Positions 25,792 to 34,909 are shown, numbered from the stretch's first letter. The stretch is DNA of 64,000 nt from Kitasatospora sp. A2-31 (GCF_022288725.1 NZ_JAKNTA010000007.1:62001-126000), one strand, 5' to 3'. Translations and numbers: made by a program. Notes: generated from the sequence alone by a model not told the origin.

Positions 25792-27273
25792 ATGTCGCTG
25801 TCCCGCCGGGACTTCGTCAACCGTTCCACCCTCGTCGGGGCCGGTGTCCTGATCGCCGGCAGCGCCGAGGCGCTGGCCAGCGCCCCGGGCGCGATCGCCG
25901 CCCCGGCCGGCGGCGAGGTGCAGGCCGCTGCGACCGCCGACGCCGAGCGCGCGGCGGTCGGCTACGGCCCGCTGGTCAAGGACGCCGAGGGCCTGCTCTC
26001 GCTGCCCCAGGGCTTCAAGTACACGGTGCTCAACCGCGCCGGCCAGACCAGGCTGCGCACGGGCGAGTTCACCCCGAGCAACCACGACGGCACCTCCGCC
26101 TTCGAGGACGAGCACGGCGGCAACCTGCTGGTCGTCAACCACGAGCTGAGCGGCGCCCGCGCCAACTGGCCGCACCCGGTGCCGCTGACCGAGGGCCACG
26201 TCTACGACCCGGGCGCGGCCGGCGGCTGCACCATCGTGCACGCCAAGGCCAACGGCAAGGTCGAGCAGTGGGTCGGCATCGCCGGCACCGCCACCAACTG
26301 CGCCGGCGGCGTGACCCCCTGGGGCACCTGGCTCTCCGGCGAGGAGACCGAGGACAAGGCCGGCAAGAACGGCTTCACCAAGGACCACGGCTACATCTTC
26401 GAGGTCGACCCGTTCGACGACGACTACAACCGCGACCCGCAGCCGGTGAAGGCCTTCGGCCGGTTCGCGCACGAGGCCGTCGTCGTCGACCCGAAGCGCG
26501 GCCAGGTCTACCTGACCGAGGACGCCTCCAACCCGAACGGCCTGCTGTTCCGCTGGACCCCGCCGGCCGGCTTCAAGCACGGCCGCTACCAGCTGCGCAA
26601 GCTCGCCGCCGACGCCGGTGTGCTGGAGGCCTTCAAGGTCTTCGACGCCCAGGGCAAGCTGATCGACGACCTCTCGCGCGCCACCAAGGTCGGCACCACC
26701 TACGGCGTGGACTGGGTCAAGGTCCAGGACCGCGACGCCAGGACGGTGTCCATTCGCAAGCAGTTCAAGGACGGCGAGGTCACCCGCGCCCGCAAGCTCG
26801 AGGGCATGTGGTGGGGTGACGGCGGCTTCTACTTCGTCTCCAGCTTCGCCCGCTCCGAGAGCCCGCTGCAGCACGACGGCCAGGTCTGGTTCTACAACCC
26901 GGTCCGCCGCACCATCACCCTGAAGGTGCTGCTCGGCGTCAACACCGACGTCTGGGGCGACCACGACAACTACGACGGCCCGGACAACATCACCGTCTCG
27001 CCCTACGGCGGCATCGTGATCGCCGAGGACGGCGAGGGCGTCTCGCACCTGTTCGGCGCCACCGAGGAGGGCCTGACCTACCCGATCGCCCGCAACGAGC
27101 TGAACATCGGCACCGCCGAGAAGCCGGAGTTCAGCGAGTTCACCGGCGTCACCTTCTCGGACGACGGCAAGACCCTGTTCGCCAACATCCAGACCCCGGG
27201 CATCCAGCTGGCCATCACCGGCCCGTGGCACCGGCTGAAGGAGCACAAGCGCGGCCAGGGCTACGGCGAGTGA
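25792..27273 (+). CDS. phoX: PhoX-family secreted phosphatase (DUF839)
   Basis: 493-residue alkaline-phosphatase-like protein of the PhoX/DUF839 family. A twin-arginine signal (LSRRDFVNRSTLVGAGVLI) marks Tat export. Domain segments visible are SNHDGTSAFEDEHGG, WGTWLSGEETEDKAG, YLTEDASNPNGLLFRW, MWWGDGGFYFVSSFARSE and NITVSPYGGIVIAEDGEG. The family releases phosphate from organic esters using Ca/Fe cofactors. The ATG at 25792 has AGGAG 8 nt upstream; GTG 25783 is an alternative. The PHO box upstream fits its role in scavenging phosphate. Confidence 0.92.
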   Translation: MSLSRRDFVNRSTLVGAGVLIAGSAEALASAPGAIAAPAGGEVQAAATADAERAAVGYGPLVKDAEGLLSLPQGFKYTVLNRAGQTRLRTGEFTPSNHDGTSAFEDEHGGNLLVVNHELSGARANWPHPVPLTEGHVYDPGAAGGCTIVHAKANGKVEQWVGIAGTATNCAGGVTPWGTWLSGEETEDKAGKNGFTKDHGYIFEVDPFDDDYNRDPQPVKAFGRFAHEAVVVDPKRGQVYLTEDASNPNGLLFRWTPPAGFKHGRYQLRKLAADAGVLEAFKVFDAQGKLIDDLSRATKVGTTYGVDWVKVQDRDARTVSIRKQFKDGEVTRARKLEGMWWGDGGFYFVSSFARSESPLQHDGQVWFYNPVRRTITLKVLLGVNTDVWGDHDNYDGPDNITVSPYGGIVIAEDGEGVSHLFGATEEGLTYPIARNELNIGTAEKPEFSEFTGVTFSDDGKTLFANIQTPGIQLAITGPWHRLKEHKRGQGYGE

Positions 27274-27307
27274 GTTCGCAGCGCTGACGGCGGCTGACGG
27301 CAGCCGA

Positions 27308-27339
27308 CGGGAGGGGCCCGCTCCGGCGGGCCCCTCCCG
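27308..27339. terminator. Bidirectional terminator
   Basis: A 14-bp stem, CGGGAGGGGCCCGC / GCGGGCCCCTCCCG with a TCCG loop, lies between convergent phoX and the PucR-type gene. Confidence 0.88.
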
Positions 27340-27381
27340 GCGTTCCGACCCCGGCGGCGGACTTCCCGGTGCGCTGGGTGG

Positions 27382-28983
27382 TCAGTCCTCCGGCGGCAGC
27401 CGCAGCTGGAGCATGGCCAGCAGCCGCTGCTGCGGCTGGGCCAGGTCGATACCGGTCAACTGCTCCGCCCGGCGGACCCGGTAGCGCAGCGTGTTGGGGT
27501 GGATGTGCAGGGCGTCCGCGGCCACCCGGACCTCGCCCAGGGCGTCCAGCCAGGCCAGCACCGACTCGGCGAGCCGGGTGCCGTGCCGCCGGTCGTACGC
27601 GGTGAGCGCGGTCAGCCGCGGGTCGCGCAGGCCGCCGCGCTCCTGGAGCAGCGCCAGCATCTCGCTCACCAGCACCTCGGCCTGGACGTCGATCAGTGCC
27701 GCGACCTCCAGGTCCACCCCGCCGCGGCCCATCGCGTCCAGGATCCGGTCCGCCTGGGCCCGCGAGTCCGGCACCCGGGCGAGGCCGTCCACGGTCGAAC
27801 CGATCGCCGCCCGCAGCGGGACCCCCAGGTGGTCCTGCGCGGCCTCGACCACGTCCTGGGCCCAGCCGCGCACCGTCGTCATCGGCAGCCCCGGTGGCAG
27901 CTCGGGCAGCAGCACGTACACCCGGGACTCGATCGGGGCGAGCAGGGCGCTGCGGTGCCGGGCCGCGGTGTGCACCGAGATCAGGCCGGTCACCTCGGCG
28001 CGGGTGAGCGCCTCGGTGGTCCGGGCGCTGTACGCCAGCACGGTCGCCGGGCGGTGCAGGTCCAGCCCCAGGTGGGTGGCGAGCGACTGCGGGCCGGTGG
28101 AGCCCTCCAGCAGCCCGGTGAGCAGGGTCTGGGTCAGCCGGACGTCCGCCGACAGCTCGCGGCGGCGCCGGACCAGCTGCGCCGCCGCCACCCGGGCCGC
28201 GCCGACCAGCGCCTGTTCGGCGAGCGGGGCCAGCGGCTGCGCGCCCTCCTGCACCCAGATGGTGCCGAGCGGCTGCGCCCCGGCCCGGATGCCGATCGCC
28301 AGGCGCCGGCGCAGGCCGAGCTCCGGGTGCGGGTCGACCGCGATCGGTGCGTCGGAGGTGCGCAGGTGCTGGAAGATGCCCCACTCGCGGAGCTTGGAGA
28401 GGTAGGGCTCGGGGCCCTGCCAGCCGAGGATGGAGAGCCGGCGGAGGTCGTCCACCTCGTCCGAGTCCGAGGAGCGGGAGTAGGCCAGCACGCGGCTGGA
28501 GGTGTCCTCGATCGAGACGATGCCGTTGGTGAGCACGGCGACGGTCTGGGCGAGCGAGAAGAGGTCGCCGGCGTTGTGCTCGGGGGCGCCGGCCGTGTCC
28601 GGGGCGTCCGGCCCGGCGATGATCGCGCGGGCCAGCGAGTCCAGGTGCTCCCACCGCGTCTCCCGGCGGACCGAGAGCAGCGCGACGCCGGCCTCGGTGG
28701 CGGCCTCGCGCAGGGCGTCGGCCTGGCCCGGCGCGTCCAGCTTCACCGCGACGGCCGCGGCACCGGCCCGGCCGGCCGCGCGCAGCGCCGGGAGGGCGGC
28801 GCGGCCGCGGGCGCCGATGGCGAGCACCAGCTCGCCGGTCGCGGCGGTCGGCGGGTCCTCCGGGTCGAGGATCGCGACGTCGCGCACCGGGACGTCCAGC
28901 CCCTGCGGGGCGGCCTGGAGTTCGACCAGCGGCTCGCCGAGGGACATCAGCAGCCGGCGGAGCGGGAGTCCGGGGGTGGTCAT
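27382..28983 (-). CDS. PucR-family regulator of proline catabolism (PutR-like)
   Basis: 533-residue transcription factor. An N-terminal PucR ligand-sensing domain (about 10-130) is followed by a GAF-like/GGDEF-like middle (residues 140-420). A C-terminal PucR-type helix-turn-helix (TRLAESVLAWLDALGEVRVAADALHIHPNTLRYRVRRAEQLTG) completes it. The ATG at 28983 has AAGGAGG upstream. It is divergent from the P5C dehydrogenase gene, and two copies of a 40-nt repeat lie between the starts. In Streptomyces a PucR-type protein beside the proline genes activates them; the same job is inferred here. Confidence 0.87.
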   Translation of the reverse strand: MTTPGLPLRRLLMSLGEPLVELQAAPQGLDVPVRDVAILDPEDPPTAATGELVLAIGARGRAALPALRAAGRAGAAAVAVKLDAPGQADALREAATEAGVALLSVRRETRWEHLDSLARAIIAGPDAPDTAGAPEHNAGDLFSLAQTVAVLTNGIVSIEDTSSRVLAYSRSSDSDEVDDLRRLSILGWQGPEPYLSKLREWGIFQHLRTSDAPIAVDPHPELGLRRRLAIGIRAGAQPLGTIWVQEGAQPLAPLAEQALVGAARVAAAQLVRRRRELSADVRLTQTLLTGLLEGSTGPQSLATHLGLDLHRPATVLAYSARTTEALTRAEVTGLISVHTAARHRSALLAPIESRVYVLLPELPPGLPMTTVRGWAQDVVEAAQDHLGVPLRAAIGSTVDGLARVPDSRAQADRILDAMGRGGVDLEVAALIDVQAEVLVSEMLALLQERGGLRDPRLTALTAYDRRHGTRLAESVLAWLDALGEVRVAADALHIHPNTLRYRVRRAEQLTGIDLAQPQQRLLAMLQLRLPPED

Positions 28984-29000
28984 CCGGCCCTCCTTCATCC

Positions 29001-29040
29001 GCTCGGACAACGCCGTGCGCCCGATTTTAGCCGGGCGGAC
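29001..29040. repeat. 40-nt direct repeat, copy 1 (candidate operator)
   Basis: Begins CTCGGACAACGCCGTGCG and continues with TTTTAGCCGGGCGGAC. It is 17 nt upstream of the regulator start. Read toward the regulator it contains TAAAAT, a plausible -10 element. The matching copy is 150 nt to the right in the same orientation. Confidence 0.7.
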
Positions 29041-29150
29041 AGGTTCGGCGGCCGTTCGCGGCTGGGGCGGGCGCGGGCGGCGAGCACTCCAGGCTCACGG
29101 GACCGGGCGACCGAGGGTGCGCCGTGACCCGCCCGTGACCCCCTTCGTCG

Positions 29151-29190
29151 GAGCGGACAACGCCGTACGGGGGACTTTAGCCGCCCGGCC
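29151..29190. repeat. 40-nt direct repeat, copy 2 (candidate operator)
   Basis: Shares GCGGACAACGCCGT and CTTTAGCCG with copy 1, with the centre diverged. It is 100 nt upstream of the P5C dehydrogenase start. The conserved outer blocks separated by a variable centre suggest a protein-binding site. Confidence 0.7.
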
Positions 29191-29289
29191 AATCAAGTCG
29201 GGTCCTGCGCAGGAATAGCGTTCGTCGTGTGGCCGACGTGCGACCCGCGTCGGCATCCCCCGCATCAACCGAAGGAGAGCGTGCGCTCT

Positions 29290-30918
29290 ATGGACGCTGT
29301 GACCCAGGTCCCCGCGCCGGTGAACGAGCCGGTCCACAGCTACGCCCCCGGCAGCCCGGAACGGGCCCGCCTGGAGGCCAAGCTGAAGGAGCTGGGCGGC
29401 CAGGAGCCGGTCCAGCTGACCATGACGATCAACGGTGAGCGCCGGATGGGCGGCGGCACCGAGATCCACGTCGTCCAGCCGCACAATCACGCGGCGAGGC
29501 TCGGCACCCTGCGCAACGCCACCCAGGCCGACGCGCAGGACGCCATCGACGCTGCCCTGGCCGCTGCTCCGGCCTGGCAGGCGCTCTCCTTCGACTCCCG
29601 CGCCGCGATCTTCCTCAAGGCCGCCGACCTGCTGGCCGGTCCCTGGCGCGAGACGCTGGCCGCCGCCACCATGCTCGGCCAGTCCAAGACCGCCCAGCAG
29701 GCCGAGATCGACACCCCCTGCGAGCTGGTCGACTTCCTGCGCTTCAACGTGCACTTCGCCCGCCAGATCATGGCGGAGCAGCCGATCTCCTCGGACGGCG
29801 TGTGGAACCGCAGCGACCACCGCCCGCTGGAGGGCTTCGTCTACGCGATCACCCCCTTCAACTTCACCGCCATCGCCGGCAACCTGCCGACCGCGCCGGC
29901 GCTGATGGGCAACGTGGTGCTCTGGAAGCCCTCCCCGACCCAGCAGTTCTCCGCGCACCTGCTGATGCAGCTGCTGGAGGAGGCCGGGCTGCCCAAGGGC
30001 GTCATCAACATGGTCACCGGCGACGGCCTGGACGTCTCCGCCGTCGCGCTGAAGCACCCGGCGCTGGCCGGCATCCACTTCACCGGCTCCACCGCCACGT
30101 TCCAGCACCTGTGGCGCGAGGTCGGCAACAACATCGCCGGCTACCGCACCTACCCGCGGATCGTCGGCGAGACCGGCGGCAAGGACTTCCTGGTCGCCCA
30201 CCCGTCGGCCGACCCGGCCGTGCTGAAGACCGCGATGACCCGCGGCGCCTTCGAGTTCCAGGGCCAGAAGTGCTCGGCGCTCTCCCGCGCCTACGTCCCG
30301 GCCTCGATCTGGGCCGGCCTGAAGGACGCGTTCCGCGACGAGGTCGAGGGCCTCACCATGGGCGACGTCACCGACCTGGGCAACTTCATGTCGGCCGTCA
30401 TCGACGAGCGCGCCTTCGCCAAGAACAAGGCCGCGATCGACCGCGCCCAGGCCGACCCGCAGGTCGAGGTCCTGGCCGGCGGCACGTACGACGACTCGGT
30501 GGGCTACTTCGTCCGCCCGACCGTCCTGGTCTGCCAGGACCCGGCGAGCGAGTACTTCAAGGACGAGTACTTCGGCCCGATCCTCGCCGTGTACGTCTAC
30601 GAGGACGAGAAGTACGAGGAGATGCTGGCCCAGATGGAGTCGGTGTCGGCCTACGGCCTGACCGGCTCGATCATCTCCCAGGACCGCGCCGCGGCCCAGG
30701 ACGCCATGCACAAGCTGCGCTTCGCGGCCGGCAACTTCTACATCAACGACAAGCCGACCGGCGCGGTCGTCGGCCAGCAGCCGTTCGGCGGCGGCCGGGC
30801 CTCGGGCACCAACGACAAGGCCGGCGCCAAGCAGAACCTGGCGCGCTGGACCTCCACCCGTTCGGTGAAGGAGACCTTCGTCCCGCCGACGGACTACCGC
30901 TACCCGCACATGGGCTGA
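29290..30918 (+). CDS. pruA: 1-pyrroline-5-carboxylate (glutamate semialdehyde) dehydrogenase
   Basis: 542-residue NAD-dependent aldehyde dehydrogenase for the second step of proline breakdown to glutamate. Visible motifs are YAITPFNFTAIAGNLPTAPAL, IHFTGSTATFQHLW (nucleotide region), the general base Glu in RIVGETGGKDF, and the catalytic Cys in FEFQGQKCSALSRAY. ATG 29290 gives the MDAVTQVPAPVNEPVH start usual in Streptomyces; GTG 29281, three codons earlier, is closer to AAGGAGAG. Proline dehydrogenase follows 121 nt downstream. Confidence 0.95.
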   Translation: MDAVTQVPAPVNEPVHSYAPGSPERARLEAKLKELGGQEPVQLTMTINGERRMGGGTEIHVVQPHNHAARLGTLRNATQADAQDAIDAALAAAPAWQALSFDSRAAIFLKAADLLAGPWRETLAAATMLGQSKTAQQAEIDTPCELVDFLRFNVHFARQIMAEQPISSDGVWNRSDHRPLEGFVYAITPFNFTAIAGNLPTAPALMGNVVLWKPSPTQQFSAHLLMQLLEEAGLPKGVINMVTGDGLDVSAVALKHPALAGIHFTGSTATFQHLWREVGNNIAGYRTYPRIVGETGGKDFLVAHPSADPAVLKTAMTRGAFEFQGQKCSALSRAYVPASIWAGLKDAFRDEVEGLTMGDVTDLGNFMSAVIDERAFAKNKAAIDRAQADPQVEVLAGGTYDDSVGYFVRPTVLVCQDPASEYFKDEYFGPILAVYVYEDEKYEEMLAQMESVSAYGLTGSIISQDRAAAQDAMHKLRFAAGNFYINDKPTGAVVGQQPFGGGRASGTNDKAGAKQNLARWTSTRSVKETFVPPTDYRYPHMG

Positions 30919-30931
30919 CCCTCCGCCCACC

Positions 30932-30999
30932 GGCGCCCGGCCCCGCAGCCGGGCGCCCCCCGCCGGGGCGGCGGACCACCCCCGAGCCGCCGCCCCGGC
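30932..30999 (+). terminator. Tandem hairpins between pruA and the proline dehydrogenase gene
   Basis: Two GC-rich stems in succession: GGCGCCCGG / CCGGGCGCC (30932-30957) and GCCGGGGCGGCGG / CCGCCGCCCCGGC (about 30962-30999). They lie inside what looks like one operon and may attenuate or stabilise transcripts rather than fully stop them. Confidence 0.6.
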
Positions 31000-31039
31000 C
31001 CTTCTGCCACCCTTGGAAGCACCAGCCCCAGGAGTCACG

Positions 31040-31969
31040 ATGCTCCGTTCCGCCCTCCTCGCGGCCTCGCGCTCGTCGCAGGTCCGCACCGTGGTCGAGA
31101 AGTTCCCGCCGACCCACGCCATAGTCGAGCGCTTCGTCGCCGGCGAGAAGCTCGACGACGCGGTCACCGCCTGCGACGACCTCGTCGCCACCGGCCGCAA
31201 GGTCACCCTGGACCACCTCGGCGAGGACACCCAGGACGCCACCCAGGCCGCGGCCACCGCAGAGGCGTACGAGCACCTGCTCGCCGCGCTGAAGGACACC
31301 GGCCTCGCGGCCGGCGCCGAGGTCTCGGTGAAGCTGTCCGCGGTCGGCCAGTTCCTGCCGGTGGACGGCGAGAAGATCGCCCTGGAGAACGCCCGCCGGA
31401 TCTGCGAGGCGGCCGCCGCCGCCGGCACCACGGTGACCCTCGACATGGAGGACCACACCACCACCGACTCCACCCTCTCCATCGCGCGCGAGCTGCGGGC
31501 CGACTTCCCCTGGCTGGGCGTCGTCCTCCAGGCCTACCTGCGCCGCACCGAGGCCGACTGCCGCGAGTTCGCCGGCGCCGGCTCCCGCGTGCGCCTGTGC
31601 AAGGGCGCCTACAAGGAGCCCGAGTCGGTGGCCTTCCAGGGCAAGCACGAGGTCGACCTCGCTTACGTCCGGGCGCTGAAGATCCTGATGGCCGGCGAGG
31701 GCTACCCGATGATCGCCTCGCACGACCCCCACATGATCAAGATCGCCGACCAGCTGGCCCAGTGGAACGGTCGCAAGCGCGACTCCTACGAGTACCAGAT
31801 GCTGTACGGCATCCGCCCCGAGGAGCAGCTGCGCCTCGCCGGCGAGGGCAACACCATGCGCGTGTACCTGCCCTACGGCCAGGAGTGGTACGGCTACTTC
31901 ATGCGCCGCCTCGCCGAGCGCCCGGCCAACCTCACCTTCTTCCTGCGTGCGATGGCCACCCGCGGCTGA
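31040..31969 (+). CDS. Proline dehydrogenase (monofunctional)
   Basis: 309-residue FAD enzyme that oxidises proline to P5C. The TIM-barrel core shows VSVKLSAVGQFL, TLDMEDHTTTDSTL, VVLQAYLRRTEAD, VRLCKGAYKEPES and the terminal YLPYGQEWYGYFMRRLAERPANL, which contains the family Arg pair for substrate binding. CAGGAG lies 6 nt before the ATG. It is transcribed after the P5C dehydrogenase, giving a complete proline-to-glutamate module under the divergent PucR-type regulator. Confidence 0.94.
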   Translation: MLRSALLAASRSSQVRTVVEKFPPTHAIVERFVAGEKLDDAVTACDDLVATGRKVTLDHLGEDTQDATQAAATAEAYEHLLAALKDTGLAAGAEVSVKLSAVGQFLPVDGEKIALENARRICEAAAAAGTTVTLDMEDHTTTDSTLSIARELRADFPWLGVVLQAYLRRTEADCREFAGAGSRVRLCKGAYKEPESVAFQGKHEVDLAYVRALKILMAGEGYPMIASHDPHMIKIADQLAQWNGRKRDSYEYQMLYGIRPEEQLRLAGEGNTMRVYLPYGQEWYGYFMRRLAERPANLTFFLRAMATRG

Positions 31970-32031
31970 CCCGCCGCCCCGCAGGACCGCTCGGCGGCGG
32001 TGCTGCCCGAGCGCAGTGCCGCTGTACCCGG

Positions 32032-32069
32032 ACGGCCCGCACCCCTTGTGGAAGGGGGGTGCGGGCCGT
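32032..32069 (+). terminator. Hairpin terminator
   Basis: ACGGCCCGCACCCC ... GGGGTGCGGGCCGT stem, about 60 nt after the proline dehydrogenase stop. Confidence 0.82.
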
Positions 32070-32154
32070 TGCGCGTGCTCGCTCGCCCGGGCGGCGGGGG
32101 CGGCATAGGATCGCCACGGGCCGGTCAACCGGCCCGGGAGCCGGAGGAGTTGGC

Positions 32155-32847
32155 GTGCAGAAGAGATTCGCCGAGTTGTCGACGCCGCTGCTGGCGGACG
32201 CCTGCGTGCGGCTGGGCGTGGAGCCGCGCCCCGCGCCGGCCGGGATCGCGCCGGTCGCCGCCGGGAGCCGGATCGCCGGGCGGGCGCTGCCGGTGCGGCA
32301 CTACGGGAGCGTGGACGTCTTCCTGGAGGCGTACGGCGCGGCGGGGCCGGGTGACGTGCTGGTGATCGACAACGACGGGCGCACGGACGAGGCCTGCGTC
32401 GGCGACCTCGCGGTGCTGGAGGCGCGGGCCGCCGGGGTGGCCGGGGTCGTGGTGTGGGGCCTGCACCGGGACACCCCGGAGCTGGTCGAGATCGGGCTGC
32501 CGGTGTTCAGCTACGGGTCGCTGCCGCTCGGCCCGCTGCGGCTCGACGAGCGGGAGCCGGAGGCGCTGGTCACCGCGCGCTTCGGGCCGCACCTGGTGAG
32601 TGCCGGGGACGCGGTGTTCGGGGACGCCGACGGGGTGCTGTTCGTGCCCGGTGACCGGGTGGACGAGCTGCTGGAGACGGCGGCCGGGATCGCGCGCACC
32701 GAGCGCGCGCAGGCGGACCGGATCCGCTCGGGCGACACGCTGCGCCGGCAGACGGCCTTCGACGAGTACCTGGCGCGGCGCGCCGCCGATCCGTCCTACA
32801 GCTTCCGGCAGCATCTGCGGCGGGTGGGCGGCGCGATCGAGGAGTAG
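32155..32847 (+). CDS. RraA-family protein
   Basis: 230-residue protein of the RraA-like/HMG aldolase fold. The conserved stretch GPGDVLVIDNDGRTDEACVGDLAVLEARAAGVAGVVVWG carries the Gly/Asp positions used for metal and oxo-acid binding. The family includes 4-hydroxy-4-methyl-2-oxoglutarate aldolases, oxaloacetate decarboxylases and RNase E regulators, so the specific reaction is open. GTG 32155 has GGAGGAG 6 nt upstream. No neighbouring aromatic catabolic genes. Confidence 0.85.
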   Translation: MQKRFAELSTPLLADACVRLGVEPRPAPAGIAPVAAGSRIAGRALPVRHYGSVDVFLEAYGAAGPGDVLVIDNDGRTDEACVGDLAVLEARAAGVAGVVVWGLHRDTPELVEIGLPVFSYGSLPLGPLRLDEREPEALVTARFGPHLVSAGDAVFGDADGVLFVPGDRVDELLETAAGIARTERAQADRIRSGDTLRRQTAFDEYLARRAADPSYSFRQHLRRVGGAIEE

Positions 32848-32913
32848 TCGGCTACCGGTCCGGCTCCGATTCCGATTGCGGCTCCGATTCCGCCTCCGGC
32901 CCCAGGCGCCGGC

Positions 32914-33405
32914 TCAGAGCGCGCGGTGCATGATGTGCAGGCCGACGTAGCCCAGCTCGGGGTGGCGGAACCCCTCGGGGAGGGTGCCGATGACGTCGAA
33001 GCCCAGCGACCGGTAGAGCCGCACGGCGCGCTCGTTGGTGGCGACCACCGCGTTGAACTGCATGGCCCGGTAACCGGATTCGCGCGCCCAGTCGAGGGTG
33101 TACTCGGCCAGGGCCCGGCCGACGCCGCGGCCGGAGTGCGCCGGGTCGACCATGTAGCTCGCGCTGGCGATGTGCGAGCCGTTGCCCTGGTGGTTGCGGT
33201 TCATCTTCGCGCTGCCGAGCACCGCGCCGGTCGCCTCGTCGACGGCGACCACCGTGCGGTTCGGGGCGTCGAGCAGCCACCAGCCCCGGCCCTGCTCGAC
33301 GTCGAGGTCGAGCGGGAAGGTGAAGGTCTCGCCGGCGGCGACGATGGTGCGGAAGAACGGCCAGATGGCGGGCCAGTCCGCGGCGGTGGCTTCCCTGATC
33401 AGCAT
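32914..33405 (-). CDS. GNAT-family N-acetyltransferase
   Basis: 163-residue acetyl-CoA-dependent acetyltransferase. It starts MLIREATAADWPAI and carries the CoA-binding motif A MVDPAHSGRGVGRALAEYTLDWA, followed by MQFNAVVATNERAVRLYRSLGFDVIGTL. The domain fills the whole protein. Substrate unknown. It is convergent with the RraA-like gene. The 66-nt gap contains a duplicated GCGGCTCCGATTCCG-like unit. Confidence 0.9.
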   Translation of the reverse strand: MLIREATAADWPAIWPFFRTIVAAGETFTFPLDLDVEQGRGWWLLDAPNRTVVAVDEATGAVLGSAKMNRNHQGNGSHIASASYMVDPAHSGRGVGRALAEYTLDWARESGYRAMQFNAVVATNERAVRLYRSLGFDVIGTLPEGFRHPELGYVGLHIMHRAL

Positions 33406-33450
33406 GCGGACATGATGACAGCGGGGTCGATCGGGTGCCACGGGTTTACC

Positions 33451-33480
33451 GTGGTGCCCGGGCCGGTGCCCGGGCACCAC
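33451..33480 (-). terminator. Hairpin terminator
   Basis: Perfect 13-bp stem GTGGTGCCCGGGC / GCCCGGGCACCAC with a CGGT loop, just after the end of the TerD-like gene. Confidence 0.82.
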
Positions 33481-33490
33481 CGACGGTGCG

Positions 33491-34771
33491 TCAGAGCATC
33501 GACGCGGCGGGCTGGACCATGGCGCGGGCGGTCTTGGCGTCGACGTACTCGCCGATCGCGGTCATCACCCACTCGCCCGAGTACTGGCGGACCAGCTTGC
33601 ACATCACCACGCCGGTGCGCGGCTCGGAGGAGGTGAGGTCGAAGCGGACCAGCTCCTGGCCCGAACCGGCGTCCACCAGGCGGCAGTAGGCGTTCTTGAC
33701 CTCGGTGAACTTCTGGCCGGAGAAGGAGTTCACCACGAAGACCAGCCCGCAGACCTCGGGCGGCAGGCCGTTCAGGTGGACGGTGATCGACTCGTCGTCA
33801 CCGCCGCCCTCGCCGGTGAGGTTGTCGCCGGAGTGGGCGATGGCGCCGTTGAAGATGCCCAGCTTCATGAACCAGGCGGTGTCCAGCTTCTGGCGCTGGG
33901 CGTCGAAGGCGATGCAGGAGGCGTCCAGGTCGATGTTGCGGCCGCGGCCGGCGGGCTCCCAGCCGAGGCCCATCCGGACCGAGGAGAGGAAGGGCTTGCC
34001 GTTCTTCTCCAGCGAGACCGAGCCGCCCTTGGTGAGGCTGACCCGGCCCTTGTCCAGGGTGACCTTGGTCAAGGAGGGGGCGGGCTCGGCCGGCGGGGCG
34101 GGCGGCACCGGGCCGCCGGCGGCCATCGCGACGCGCGGGTCGACCGGCGCGGCGGGCGGGGCCGGGGGTGCCTGCGGGGCCACGGGCGGGGCCGGCGGCG
34201 CGACCGGGGGCGCGACGGGTGCGGCGACCGGCGGCGCCACCGGGGCGGCGGTCGCGGGGGCGGGCGCGTCGTCGACGCTGACGCCGAAGTCGGTGGCGAT
34301 GCCCGCCAGCCCGTCGGCGTAGCCCTGGCCGACCGCGCGCACCTTCCAGGCGCCGTTGCGCTGGTAGACCTCGACCACGATCAGCGCGGTCTCGCGGCTC
34401 AGCGGCGGCGGGGTGAAGGTCACCAGGACCTGGCCGGAGTCGGCGTCGCGGACGGTGGCGGTCGGCTCCATCCCGGCGAAGGTGGCGCCCGCCTCGTCGG
34501 GGCTGGCGGTCACCACGATCTTGGTGATGCCGGCCGGGACGGCGGCGGTGTCGATGGTGATGGCGTCCGGGGTGCCGGCGGAGGCCGGGCGGTGGGTGAC
34601 GCCGGGGCCGACGGGGGCGTTGTAGAAGACGAAATCGGCGTCCGAGCGGACCTTACCGGAGTCGGTCAGCAGCAGGCCGGAGACGTCCAGCGCCTTGGGC
34701 GCGGTGACCTCGACGGTCACCCGCGCGGCGGTCAGCGGGGCGTTGCCGCCTTGGGTCAGGACCGTGGACAC
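33491..34771 (-). CDS. Tandem TerD-domain protein
   Basis: 426 residues with two TerD-like domains joined by a Pro/Ala-rich linker (about residues 170-232). The first domain (1-165) has the SDADFVFYNAP and ITKIVVTASPDE segments. The second (235-426) has GLGWEPAGRGRNIDLDASCIAFDA, GDNLTGEGGGDDESITVHLNGLP and VVNSFSGQKFTEVKNAYCRL, with the acidic Ca2+-binding loops. TerD proteins belong to the tellurite/stress chemical-defence system and are abundant in Streptomyces. The GTG start has AGGAGGAG upstream. No other ter genes are nearby. Confidence 0.9.
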   Translation of the reverse strand: MSTVLTQGGNAPLTAARVTVEVTAPKALDVSGLLLTDSGKVRSDADFVFYNAPVGPGVTHRPASAGTPDAITIDTAAVPAGITKIVVTASPDEAGATFAGMEPTATVRDADSGQVLVTFTPPPLSRETALIVVEVYQRNGAWKVRAVGQGYADGLAGIATDFGVSVDDAPAPATAAPVAPPVAAPVAPPVAPPAPPVAPQAPPAPPAAPVDPRVAMAAGGPVPPAPPAEPAPSLTKVTLDKGRVSLTKGGSVSLEKNGKPFLSSVRMGLGWEPAGRGRNIDLDASCIAFDAQRQKLDTAWFMKLGIFNGAIAHSGDNLTGEGGGDDESITVHLNGLPPEVCGLVFVVNSFSGQKFTEVKNAYCRLVDAGSGQELVRFDLTSSEPRTGVVMCKLVRQYSGEWVMTAIGEYVDAKTARAMVQPAASML

Positions 34772-34909
34772 GAACTCCTCCTCGGATGCGGTGGCACGGC
34801 ATCGATCCCGCCTCAGGGGCGCCGTGCCGAGTGGTACCCACAGTAACGAACGGGCCTGCGCGGAAGAGCCCGCGCGGGCCGGTGACCTGTCGGGCTGTCG
34901 GGCGGACGG

